Shown piece by piece: positions 31,877 to 44,200 of a stretch of DNA of 64,000 nucleotides (positions within the stretch are counted from its first letter, which is position 1; the number at the start of each line of letters is the position of its first letter). This stretch comes from Euwallacea fornicatus (lineage: Eukaryota > Arthropoda > Insecta > Coleoptera > Curculionidae): contig NW_027096112.1 of the NCBI RefSeq assembly GCF_040115645.1, positions 19,542 to 83,541 on the forward strand, read 5' to 3'. The position numbers were made by a program, and so were the translations under genes. The notes under the pieces are model-generated. The model was not told where the DNA came from, ran no database searches, and worked only from the letters and a program-made list of their open reading frames with translations.

Positions 31877-34800
31877 CTTCTATTAGAGCCAAATTGACGA
31901 TTTGCCGTTTAAGGCCTTATTATGCTTATTTTGCCAAAAGGAGACGATTTGAACAAAATTGGTTGTAGCGTTGGCGAAATAACTCCAAATCGTGGTTTTC
32001 GGGCAATTTCCGACGAAACTCGCCGATTTCACGGATTTGACTATTTTTAAGCTCAGTATTGTTAGGAATGACGGAAATAGCACGAAATCGTACGATTTAC
32101 TCGATTTGGTCAAAAAGTGCCGCTTCTATTAGAGCCAAATTGACGATTTGCCGTTTAAGGCCTTATTATGCTTATTTTGCCAAAAGGAGACGATTTGAAC
32201 AAAATTGGTTGTAGCGTTGGCGAAATATCGCCAAATTGTACGATTTGGCCAAAAAGTGCCGCTTCTATTAGAGCCAAATTGACGATTTGCCGTTTAAGGC
32301 CTTATTATGCTTATTTTGCCAAAAGGAGACGATTTGAACAAAATTGGTTGTAGCGTTGGCGAAATATCGCCAAATTGTACGATTTGGCCAAAACGTGCCG
32401 CTTCTATTAGAGCCAAATTGACAATTTGCCGTTTAAGGCCTTATTATGGTTATTTTGCCAAAAGGAGACGATTTGAACAAAATTGATTGTAGCGTTGGCG
32501 AGATGACGCCAAATCATAAGATTTGGCCAAAATGTGCCGCTTCTATTAGAGCCAAATTGACGATTTGCCGTTTAAGGCCTTATTATGCTTATTTTGCCAA
32601 AAGGAGACGATTTGAACAAAATTGGTTGTAGCGTTGGCGAAATATCGCCAAATTGTACGATTTTGCCAAAAAGTGCCGCTTCTATTAGAGCCAAATTGAC
32701 GATTTGCCGTTTAAGGCCTTATTATGCTTATTTTGCCAAAAGGAGACGATTTGAACAAAATTGATTGTAGCGTTGGCGAGATAACGCCAAATTATAAGAT
32801 TTGGCCAAAAAGTGCCGCTTCTATTAGAGCCAAATTGACGATTTGCCGTTTAAGGCCTTATTATGCTTATTTTGCCAAAAGGAGACGATTTGAACAAAAT
32901 TGGTTGTAGCGTGTGCGAGATATCGCCAATTTGTACGATTTGGCCAAAAAGTGCCGCTTCTATTAGAGCCAAATTGACCATTTGCCGTTTAAGGCCTTAT
33001 TATGCTTATTTTGCCAAAAGGAGACGATTTGAACAAAATTGGTTGTAGCGTTTGCGAGATATCGCCAAATCATAAGATTTGGCCAAAAAGTGCCGCTTCT
33101 ATTAGAGCCAAATTGACAATTTGCCGTTTAAGGCCTTATTATGGTTATTTTGCCAAAAGGAGACGATTTGAACAAAATTGATTGTAGCGTTGGCGAGATG
33201 ACGCCAAATCATAAGATTTGGCCAAAATGTGCCGCTTCTATTAGAGCCAAATTGACGATTTGCCGTTTAAGGCCTTATTATGCTTATTTTGCCAAAAGGA
33301 GACGATTTGAACAAAATTGGTTGTAGCGTTGGCGAAATATCGCCAAATTGTACGATTTTGCCAAAAAGTGCCGCTTCTATTAGAGCCAAATTGACGATTT
33401 GCCGTTTAAGGCCTTATTATGCTTATTTTGCCAAAAGGATAAGATTTGAACAAAATTGATTGTAGCGTTGGCGAGATAACGCCAAATCGTAAGATTTGGC
33501 CAAAAAGTGCCGCTTCTATTAGAGCCAAATTGACGATTTGCCGTTTAAGGCCTTATTATGCTTATTTTGCCAAAAGGAGACGATTTGAACAAAATTGGTT
33601 GTAGCGTTGGCGAGATAACGCCAAATCATAAGACTGGCCAAAAAGTGCCGCTTCTATTAGAGCCAAATTGACGATTTGCCGTTTAAGGCCTTATTATGCT
33701 TATTTTGCCAAAAGGAGACGATTTGAACAAAATTGGTTGTAGCGTTGGCGAAATATCGCCAAATTGTACGATTTGGCCAAAAAGTGCCGCTTCTATTAGA
33801 GCCAAATTGACCATTTGCCGTTTAAGGCCTTATTATGCTTATTTTGCCAAAAGGAGACGATTTGAACAAAATTGGTTGTAGCGTTTGCGAGATATCGCCA
33901 AATCATAAGATTTGCCCAAAAAGTGCCGCTTCTATTAGAGCCAAATTGACGATTTGCCGTTTAAGGCCTTATTATGCTTATTTTGCCAAAAGGAGACGAT
34001 TTGAACAAAATTGGTTGTAGCGTGTGCGAGATATCGCCAATTTGTACGATTTGGCCAAAAAGTGCCGCTTCTATTAGAGCCAAATTGACGATTTGCCGTT
34101 TAAGGCCTTATTATGCTTATTTTGCCAAAAGGAGACGATTTGAACAAAATTGGTTGTAGCGTTTGCGAGATATCGCCAAATTGTACGATTTGGCCAAAAA
34201 GTGCCGCTTCTATTAGAGCCAAATTGACGAATTGCCGTTTAAGGCCTTATTATGCTTATTTTGCCAAAAGGAGACGATTTGAACAAAATTGGTTGTAGCG
34301 TTGGCGAGATAACGCCAAATCATAAGATTTGGCCAAAAAGTGCCGCTTCTATTAGAGCCAAATTGACGATTTGCCGTTTAAGGCCTTATTATGCTTATTT
34401 TGCCAAAAGGAGACGATTTGAACAAAATTGGTTGTAGCGTTGGCGAGATAACGCTAAATCATAAGACTGGCCAAAAAGTGCCGCTTCTATTAGAGCCAAA
34501 TTGACGATTTGCCGTTTAAGGCCTTATTATGCTTATTTTGCCAAAAGGAGACGATTTGAACAAAATTGGTTGTAGCGTTGGCGAAATATCGCCAAATTGT
34601 ACGATTTGGCCAAAAAGTGCCGCTTCTATTAGAGCCAAATTGACCATTTGCCGTTTAAGGCCTTATTATGCTTATTTTGCCAAAAGGAGACGATTTGAAC
34701 AAAATTGGTTGTAGCGTTGGCGAAATATCGCCAAATTGTACGATTTGGCCAAAAAGTGCCGCTTCTATTAGAGCCAAATTGACGATTTGCCGTTTAAGGC

Positions 34801-35152
34801 CTTATTATGCTTATTTTGCCAAAAGGAGACGATTTGAACAAAATTGGTTGTAGCGTTGGCGAGATGACGCCAAATCATAAGATTTGGCCAAAAAGTGCCG
34901 CTTCTATTAGAGCCAAATTGACGATTTGCCGTTTAGGGCCTTATTATGCTTATTTTGCCAAAAGGAGACGATTTGAACAAAATTGGTTGTAGCGTTGGCG
35001 AAATATCGCCAAATTGTACGATTTGGCCAAAAAGTGCCGCTTCTATTAGAGCCAAATTGACGATTTGCCGTTTAAGGCCTTATTATGCTTATTTTGCCAA
35101 AAGGAGACGATTTGAACAAAATTGGTTGTAGCGTTGGCGAAATATCGCCAAA
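25660..35152. repeat. Higher-order block pair, offset 7312 bp
   Basis: The segment 25660-27840 recurs at 32972-35152. Shared marks are AAAAGGATAAGATTTG (near 26123 and 33435), two 138-bp units, TTGACGAATTGCC and TTTAGGGCC. The offset equals 48 x 139 + 6 x 107 - 2. It overlaps the 8006-bp pair, so at least two exchange events are layered. Confidence 0.82.
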
Positions 35153-37029
35153 TTGTACGATTTGGCCAAAAAGTGCCGCTTCTATTAGAGCCAAATTGAC
35201 AATTTGCCGTTTAAGGCCTTATTATGGTTATTTTGCCAAAAGGAGACGATTTGAACAAAATTGATTGTAGCGTTGGCGAGATGACGCCAAATCATAAGAT
35301 TTGGCCAAAAAGTGCCGCTTCTATTAGAGCCAAATTGATGATTTGCCGTTTAAGGCCTTATTATGCTTATTTTGCCAAAAGGAGACGATTTGAACAAAAC
35401 TGATTGTAGCGTTGGCGAGATAACGCCAAATCATAAGATTTGGCCAAAATGTGCCGCTTCTATTAGAGCCAAATTGACGATTTGCCGTTTAAGGCCTTAT
35501 TATGCTTATTTTGCCAAAAGGAGACGATTTGAACAAAATTGGTTGTAGCGTGTGCGAGATATCGCCAATTTGTACGATTTGGCCAAAAAGTGCCGCTTCT
35601 ATTAGAGCCAAATTGACGATTTGCCGTTTAAGGCCTTATTATGCTTATTTTGCCAAAAGGAGACGATTTGAACAAAATTGGTTGTAGCGTTTGCGAGATA
35701 TCGCCAAATTGTACGATTTGGCCAAAAAGTGCCGCTTCTATTAGAGCCAAATTGACGAATTGCCGTTTAAGGCCTTATTATGCTTATTTTGCCAAAAGGA
35801 GACGATTTGAACAAAATTGGTTGTAGCGTTGGCGAGATAACGCCAAATCATAAGATTTGGCCAAAAAGTGCCGCTTCTATTAGAGCCAAATTGACGATTT
35901 GCCGTTTAAGGCCTTATTATGCTTATTTTGCCAAAAGGAGACGATTTGAACAAAATTGGTTGTAGCGTTGGCGAGATAACGCTAAATCATAAGACTGGCC
36001 AAAAAGTGCCGCTTCTATTAGAGCCAAATTGACGATTTGCCGTTTAAGGCCTTATTATGCTTATTTTGCCAAAAGGAGACGATTTGAACAAAATTGGTTG
36101 TAGCGTTGGCGAAATATCGCCAAATTGTACGATTTGGCCAAAAAGTGCCGCTTCTATTAGAGCCAAATTGACCATTTGCCGTTTAAGGCCTTATTATGCT
36201 TATTTTGCCAAAAGGAGACGATTTGAACAAAATTGGTTGTAGCGTTGGCGAAATATCGCCAAATTGTACGATTTGGCCAAAAAGTGCCGCTTCTATTAGA
36301 GCCAAATTGACGATTTGCCGTTTAAGGCCTTATTATGCTTATTTTGCCAAAAGGAGACGATTTGAACAAAATTGGTTGTAGCGTTGGCGAGATGACGCCA
36401 AATCATAAGATTTGGCCAAAAAGTGCCGCTTCTATTAGAGCCAAATTGACGATTTGCCGTTTAGGGCCTTATTATGCTTATTTTGCCAAAAGGAGACGAT
36501 TTGAACAAAATTGGTTGTAGCGTTGGCGAAATATCGCCAAATTGTACGATTTGGCCAAAAAGTGCCGCTTCTATTAGAGCCAAATTGACGATTTGCCGTT
36601 TAAGGCCTTATTATGCTTATTTTGCCAAAAGGAGACGATTTGAACAAAATTGGTTGTAGCGTTGGCGAAATATCGCCAAATTGTACGATTTGGCCAAAAA
36701 GTGCCGCTTCTATTAGAGCCAAATTGACAATTTGCCGTTTAAGGCCTTATTATGGTTATTTTGCCAAAAGGAGACGATTTGAACAAAATTGATTGTAGCG
36801 TTGGCGAGATGACGCCAAATCATAAGATTTGGCCAAAAAGTGCCGCTTCTATTAGAGCCAAATTGATGATTTGCCGTTTAAGGCCTTATTATGCTTATTT
36901 TGCCAAAAGGAGACGATTTGAACAAAACTGATTGTAGCGTTGGCGAGATAACGCCAAATCATAAGATTTGGCCAAAATGTGCCGCTTCTATTAGAGCCAA
37001 ATTGACGATTTGCCGTTTAAGGCCTTATT
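33974..37029. repeat. Tandem duplication of a 1528-bp block
   Basis: 33974-35501 is followed directly by a second copy, 35502-37029. Both carry the order GTGTGCGAGATATC, TTGACGAATTG, ACGCTAAATC with the one-base-short unit, TTGACCATTTG, TTTAGGGCC, TTATGGTTATT, TTGATGATTTG, AACAAAACTGATTG. The size 1528 is 11 x 139 - 1, the loss coming from the single 138-bp unit. Confidence 0.87.
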
Positions 37030-40000
37030 ATGCTTATTTTGCCAAAAGGAGACGATTTGAACAAAATTGGTTGTAGCGTTGGCGAAATATCGCCAAATTG
37101 TACGATTTTGCCAAAAAGTGCCGCTTCTATTAGAGCCAAATTGACGATTTGCCGTTTAAGACCTTATTATGCTTATTTTGCCAAAAGGAGACGATTTGAA
37201 CAAAATTGATTGTAGCGTTGGCGAGATAACGCCAAATCATAAGATTTGGCCAAAAAGTGCCGCTTCTATTAGAGCCAAATTGACGATTTGCCGTTTAAGG
37301 CCTTATTATGCTTATTTTGCCAAAAGGAGACGATTTGAACAAAATTGATTGTAGCGTTGGCGAGATAACGCCAAATTATAAGATTTGGCCAAAAAGTGCC
37401 GCTTCTATTAGAGCCAAATTGACGATTTGCCGTTTAAGGCCTTATTATGCTTATTTTGCCAAAAGGAGACGATTTGAACAAAATTGGTTGTAGCGTTGGC
37501 GAAATAACTCCAAATCGTGGTTTTCGGGCAATTTCCGACGAAACTCGCCGATTTCACGGATTTGACTATTTTTAAGCTCAGTATTGTTAGGAATGACGGA
37601 AATAACACGAAATCGTACGATTTACTCGATTTGGTCAAAAAGTGCCGCTTCTATTAGAGCCAAATTGACGATTTGCCGTTTAAGGCCTTATTATGCTTAT
37701 TTTGCCAAAAGGAGACGATTTGAACAAAATTGGTTGTAGCGTTGGCGAAATATCGCCAAATTGTACGATTTGTCCAAAAAGTGCCGCTTCTATTAGAGCC
37801 AAATTGACGATTTGCCGTTTAAGGCCTTATTATGCTTATTTTGCCAAAAGGAGACGATTTGAACAAAATTGGTTGTAGCGTTGGCGAAATATCGCCAAAT
37901 TGTACGATTTGGCCAAAACGTGCCGCTTCTATTAGAGCCAAATTGACGATTTGCCGTTTAAGGCCTTATTATGCTTATTTTGCCAAAAGGAGACGATTTG
38001 AACAAAATTGGTTGTAGCGTTGGAGAAATAACTCCAAATCGTGGTTTTCGGGCAATTCCCGACGAAACTCGCCGATTTCACGGATTTGACTATTTTTAAG
38101 CTCAGTATTGTTAGGAATGACGGAAATAGCACGAAATCGAACGATTTACTCGATTTGGTCAAAAAGTGCCGCTTCTATTAGAGCCAAATTGACGATTTGC
38201 CGTTTAAGGCCTTATTATGCTTATTTTGCCAAAAGGAGACGATTTGAACAAAATTGGTTGTAGCGTTGGCGAAATATCGCCAAATTGTACGATTTGGCCA
38301 AAAAGTGCCGCTTCTATTAGAGCCAAATTGACAATTTGCCGTTTAAGGCCTTATTATGGTTATTTTGCCAAAAGGAGACGATTTGAACAAAATTGATTGT
38401 AGCGTTGGCGAGATGACGCCAAATCATAAGATTTGGCCAAAAAGTGCCGCTTCTATTAGAGCCAAATTGACGATTTGCCGTTTAAGGCCTTATTATGCTT
38501 ATTTTGCCAAAAGGAGACGATTTGAACAAAATTGGTTGTAGCGTTGGCGAAATATCGCCAAATTGTACGATTTGGCCAAAAAGTGCCGCTTCTATTAGAG
38601 CCAAATTGACGATTTGCCGTTTAAGGCCTTATTATGCTTATTTTGCCAAAAGGAGACGATTTGAACAAAATTGGTTGTAGCGTTGGCGAAATATCGCCAA
38701 ATTGTACGATTTGGCCAAAAAGTGCCGCTTCTATTAGAGCCAAATTGACAATTTGCCGTTTAAGGCCTTATTATGGTTATTTTGCCAAAAGGAGACGATT
38801 TGAACAAAATTGATTGTAGCGTTGGCGAGATGACGCCAAATCATAAGATTTGGCCAAAAAGTGCCGCTTCTATTAGAGCCAAATTGATGATTTGCCGTTT
38901 AAGGCCTTATTATGCTTATTTTGCCAAAAGGAGACGATTTGAACAAAACTGATTGTAGCGTTGGCGAGATAACGCCAAATCATAAGATTTGGCCAAAATG
39001 TGCCGCTTCTATTAGAGCCAAATTGACGATTTGCCGTTTAAGGCCTTATTATGCTTATTTTGCCAAAAGGAGACGATTTGAACAAAATTGGTTGTAGCGT
39101 TGGCGAAATATCGCCAAATTGTACGATTTTGCCAAAAAGTGCCGCTTCTATTAGAGCCAAATTGACGATTTGCCGTTTAAGACCTTATTATGCTTATTTT
39201 GCCAAAAGGAGACGATTTGAACAAAATTGATTGTAGCGTTGGCGAGATAACGCCAAATCATAAGATTTGGCCAAAAAGTGCCGCTTCTATTAGAGCCAAA
39301 TTGACGATTTGCCGTTTAAGGCCTTATTATGCTTATTTTGCCAAAAGGAGACGATTTGAACAAAATTGATTGTAGCGTTGGCGAGATAACGCCAAATTAT
39401 AAGATTTGGCCAAAAAGTGCCGCTTCTATTAGAGCCAAATTGACGATTTGCCGTTTAAGGCCTTATTATGCTTATTTTGCCAAAAGGAGACGATTTGAAC
39501 AAAATTGGTTGTAGCGTTGGCGAAATAACTCCAAATCGTGGTTTTCGGGCAATTTCCGACGAAACTCGCCGATTTCACGGATTTGACTATTTTTAAGCTC
39601 AGTATTGTTAGGAATGACGGAAATAACACGAAATCGTACGATTTACTCGATTTGGTCAAAAAGTGCCGCTTCTATTAGAGCCAAATTGACGATTTGCCGT
39701 TTAAGGCCTTATTATGCTTATTTTGCCAAAAGGAGACGATTTGAACAAAATTGGTTGTAGCGTTGGCGAAATATCGCCAAATTGTACGATTTGTCCAAAA
39801 AGTGCCGCTTCTATTAGAGCCAAATTGACGATTTGCCGTTTAAGGCCTTATTATGCTTATTTTGCCAAAAGGAGACGATTTGAACAAAATTGGTTGTAGC
39901 GTTGGCGAAATATCGCCAAATTGTACGATTTGGCCAAAACGTGCCGCTTCTATTAGAGCCAAATTGACGATTTGCCGTTTAAGGCCTTATTATGCTTATT

Positions 40001-40515
40001 TTGCCAAAAGGAGACGATTTGAACAAAATTGGTTGTAGCGTTGGAGAAATAACTCCAAATCGTGGTTTTCGGGCAATTCCCGACGAAACTCGCCGATTTC
40101 ACGGATTTGACTATTTTTAAGCTCAGTATTGTTAGGAATGACGGAAATAGCACGAAATCGAACGATTTACTCGATTTGGTCAAAAAGTGCCGCTTCTATT
40201 AGAGCCAAATTGACGATTTGCCGTTTAAGGCCTTATTATGCTTATTTTGCCAAAAGGAGACGATTTGAACAAAATTGGTTGTAGCGTTGGCGAAATATCG
40301 CCAAATTGTACGATTTGGCCAAAAAGTGCCGCTTCTATTAGAGCCAAATTGACAATTTGCCGTTTAAGGCCTTATTATGGTTATTTTGCCAAAAGGAGAC
40401 GATTTGAACAAAATTGATTGTAGCGTTGGCGAGATGACGCCAAATCATAAGATTTGGCCAAAAAGTGCCGCTTCTATTAGAGCCAAATTGACGATTTGCC
40501 GTTTAAGGCCTTATT
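36474..40515. repeat. Tandem duplication of a 2021-bp block
   Basis: 36474-38494 and 38495-40515 share two long units, GATTTGTCC, CCAAAACGTGCC, GGAGAAATAACTCC with CAATTCCCGACG, and the single-base mark GGAAATAACACG (near 37600 and 39621). The size 2021 is 13 x 139 + 2 x 107. Part of it (about 38650-40300) is found again at 43909-45560, offset 5259. Confidence 0.87.
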
Positions 40516-41269
40516 ATGCTTATTTTGCCAAAAGGAGACGATTTGAACAAAACTGATTGTAGCGTTGGCGAGATAACGCCAAATCATAAGATTTGGCCAA
40601 AATGTGCCGCTTCTATTAGAGCCAAATTGACGATTTGCCGTTTAAGGCCTTATTATGCTTATTTTGCCAAAAGGAGACGATTTGAACAAAATTGGTTGTA
40701 GCGTTGGCGAAATATCGCCAAATTGTACGATTTTGCCAAAAAGTGCCGCTTCTATTAGAGCCAAATTGACGATTTGCCGTTTAAGGCCTTATTATGCTTA
40801 TTTTGCCAAAAGGAGAAGATTTGAACAAAATTGATTGTAGCGTTGGCGAGATAACGCCAAATTATAAGATTTGGCCAAAAAGTGCCGCTTCTATTAGAGC
40901 CAAATTGACGATTTGCCGTTTAAGGCCTTATTATGCTTATTTTGCCAAAAGGAGACGATTTGAACAAAATTGGTTGTAGCGTTGGCGAAATAACTCCAAA
41001 TCGTGGTTTTCGGGCAATTTCCGACGAAACTCGCCGATTTCACGGATTTGACTATTTTTAAGCTCAGTATTGTTAGGAATGACGGAAATAGCACGAAATC
41101 GTACGATTTACTCGATTTGGTCAAAAAGTGCCGCTTCTATTAGAGCCAAATTGACGATTTGCCGTTTAAGGCCTTATTATGCTTATTTTGCCAAAAGGAG
41201 ACGATTTGAACAAAATTGGTTGTAGCGTTGGCGAAATATCGCCAAATTGTACGATTTGTCCAAAAAGTG

Positions 41270-44200
41270 CCGCTTCTATTAGAGCCAAATTGACGATTTG
41301 CCGTTTAAGGCCTTATTATGCTTATTTTGCCAAAAGGAGACGATTTGAACAAAATTGGTTGTAGCGTTGGAGAAATAACTCCAAATCGTGGTTTTCGGGC
41401 AATTCCCGACGAAACTCGCCGATTTCACGGATTTGACTATTTTTAAGCTCAGTATTGTTAGGAATGACGGAAATAGCACGAAATCGAACGATTTACTCGA
41501 TTTGGTCAAAAAGTGCCGCTTCTATTAGAGCCAAATTGACGATTTGCCGTTTAAGGCCTTATTATGCTTATTTTGCCAAAAGGAGACGATTTGAACAAAA
41601 TTGGTTGTAGCGTTGGCGAAATATCGCCAAATTGTACGATTTTGCCAAAAAGTGCCGCTTCTATTAGAGCCAAATTGACGATTTGCCGTTTAAGGCCTTA
41701 TTATGCTTATTTTGCCAAAAGGAGAAGATTTGAACAAAATTGATTGTAGCGTTGGCGAGATAACGCCAAATCGTAAGATTTGGCCAAAAAGTGCCGCTTC
41801 TATTAGAGCCAAATTGACAATTTGCCGTTTAAGGCCTTATTATGGTTATTTTGCCAAAAGGAGACGATTTGAACAAAATTGATTGTAGCGTTGGCGAGAT
41901 AACGCCAAATCGTAAGATTTGGCCAAAAAGTGCCGCTTCTATTAGAGCCAAATTGACGATTTGCCGTTTAAGGCCTTATTATGCTTATTTTGCCAAAAGG
42001 AGACGATTTGAACAAAATTGGTTGTAGCGTTGGCGAAATATCGCCAAATTGTACGATTTTGCCAAAAAGTGCCGCTTCTATTAGAGCCAAATTGACGATT
42101 TGCCGTTTAAGGCCTTATTATGCTTATTTTGCCAAAAGGATAAGATTTGAACAAAATTGATTGTAGCGTTGGCGAGATAACGCCAAATCGTAAGATTTGG
42201 CCAAAAAGTGCCGCTTCTATTAGAGCCAAATTGACGATTTGCCGTTTAAGGCCTTATTATGCTTATTTTGCCAAAAGGAGACGATTTGAACAAAATTGGT
42301 TGTAGCGTTGGCGAGATAACGCCAAATCATAAGACTGGCCAAAAAGTGCCGCTTCTATTAGAGCCAAATTGACGATTTGCCGTTTAAGGCCTTATTATGC
42401 TTATTTTGCCAAAAGGAGACGATTTGAACAAAATTGGTTGTAGCGTTGGCGAAATATCGCCAAATTGTACGATTTGGCCAAAAAGTGCCGCTTCTATTAG
42501 AGCCAAATTGACCATTTGCCGTTTAAGGCCTTATTATGCTTATTTTGCCAAAAGGAGACGATTTGAACAAAATTGGTTGTAGCGTTTGCGAGATATCGCC
42601 AAATCATAAGATTTGCCCAAAAAGTGCCGCTTCTATTAGAGCCAAATTGACGATTTGCCGTTTAAGGCCTTATTATGCTTATTTTGCCAAAAGGAGACGA
42701 TTTGAACAAAATTGGTTGTAGCGTGTGCGAGATATCGCCAATTTGTACGATTTGGCCAAAAAGTGCCGCTTCTATTAGAGCCAAATTGACGATTTGCCGT
42801 TTAAGGCCTTATTATGCTTATTTTGCCAAAAGGAGACGATTTGAACAAAATTGGTTGTAGCGTTTGCGAGATATCGCCAAATTGTACGATTTGGCCAAAA
42901 AGTGCCGCTTCTATTAGAGCCAAATTGACGAATTGCCGTTTAAGGCCTTATTATGCTTATTTTGCCAAAAGGAGACGATTTGAACAAAATTGGTTGTAGC
43001 GTTGGCGAGATAACGCCAAATCATAAGATTTGGCCAAAAAGTGCCGCTTCTATTAGAGCCAAATTGACGATTTGCCGTTTAAGGCCTTATTATGCTTATT
43101 TTGCCAAAAGGAGACGATTTGAACAAAATTGGTTGTAGCGTTGGCGAGATAACGCTAAATCATAAGACTGGCCAAAAAGTGCCGCTTCTGTTAGAGCCAA
43201 ATTGACGATTTGCCGTTTAAGGCCTTATTATGCTTATTTTGCCAAAAGGAGACGATTTGAACAAAATTGGTTGTAGCGTTGGCGAAATATCGCCAAATTG
43301 TACGATTTGGCCAAAAAGTGCCGCTTCTATTAGAGCCAAATTGACCATTTGCCGTTTAAGGCCTTATTATGCTTATTTTGCCAAAAGGAGACGATTTGAA
43401 CAAAATTGGTTGTAGCGTTTGCGAGATATCGCCAAATCATAAGATTTGCCCAAAAAGTGCCGCTTCTATTAGAGCCAAATTGACGATTTGCCGTTTAAGG
43501 CCTTATTATGCTTATTTTGCCAAAAGGAGACGATTTGAACAAAATTGGTTGTAGCGTGTGCGAGATATCGCCAATTTGTACGATTTGGCCAAAAAGTGCC
43601 GCTTCTATTAGAGCCAAATTGACGATTTGCCGTTTAAGGCCTTATTATGCTTATTTTGCCAAAAGGAGACGATTTGAACAAAATTGGTTGTAGCGTTGGC
43701 GAAATAACTCCAAATCGTGGTTTTCGGGCAATTTCCGACGAAACTCGCCGATTTCACGGATTTGACTATTTTTAAGCTCAGTATTGTTAGGAATGACGGA
43801 AATAGCACGAAATCGTACGATTTACTCGATTTGGTCAAAAAGTGCCGCTTCTATTAGAGCCAAATTGACGATTTGCCGTTTAAGGCCTTATTATGCTTAT
43901 TTTGCCAAAAGGAGACGATTTGAACAAAATTGGTTGTAGCGTTGGCGAAATATCGCCAAATTGTACGATTTGGCCAAAAAGTGCCGCTTCTATTAGAGCC
44001 AAATTGACAATTTGCCGTTTAAGGCCTTATTATGGTTATTTTGCCAAAAGGAGACGATTTGAACAAAATTGATTGTAGCGTTGGCGAGATGACGCCAAAT
44101 CATAAGATTTGGCCAAAAAGTGCCGCTTCTATTAGAGCCAAATTGATGATTTGCCGTTTAAGGCCTTATTATGCTTATTTTGCCAAAAGGAGACGATTTG

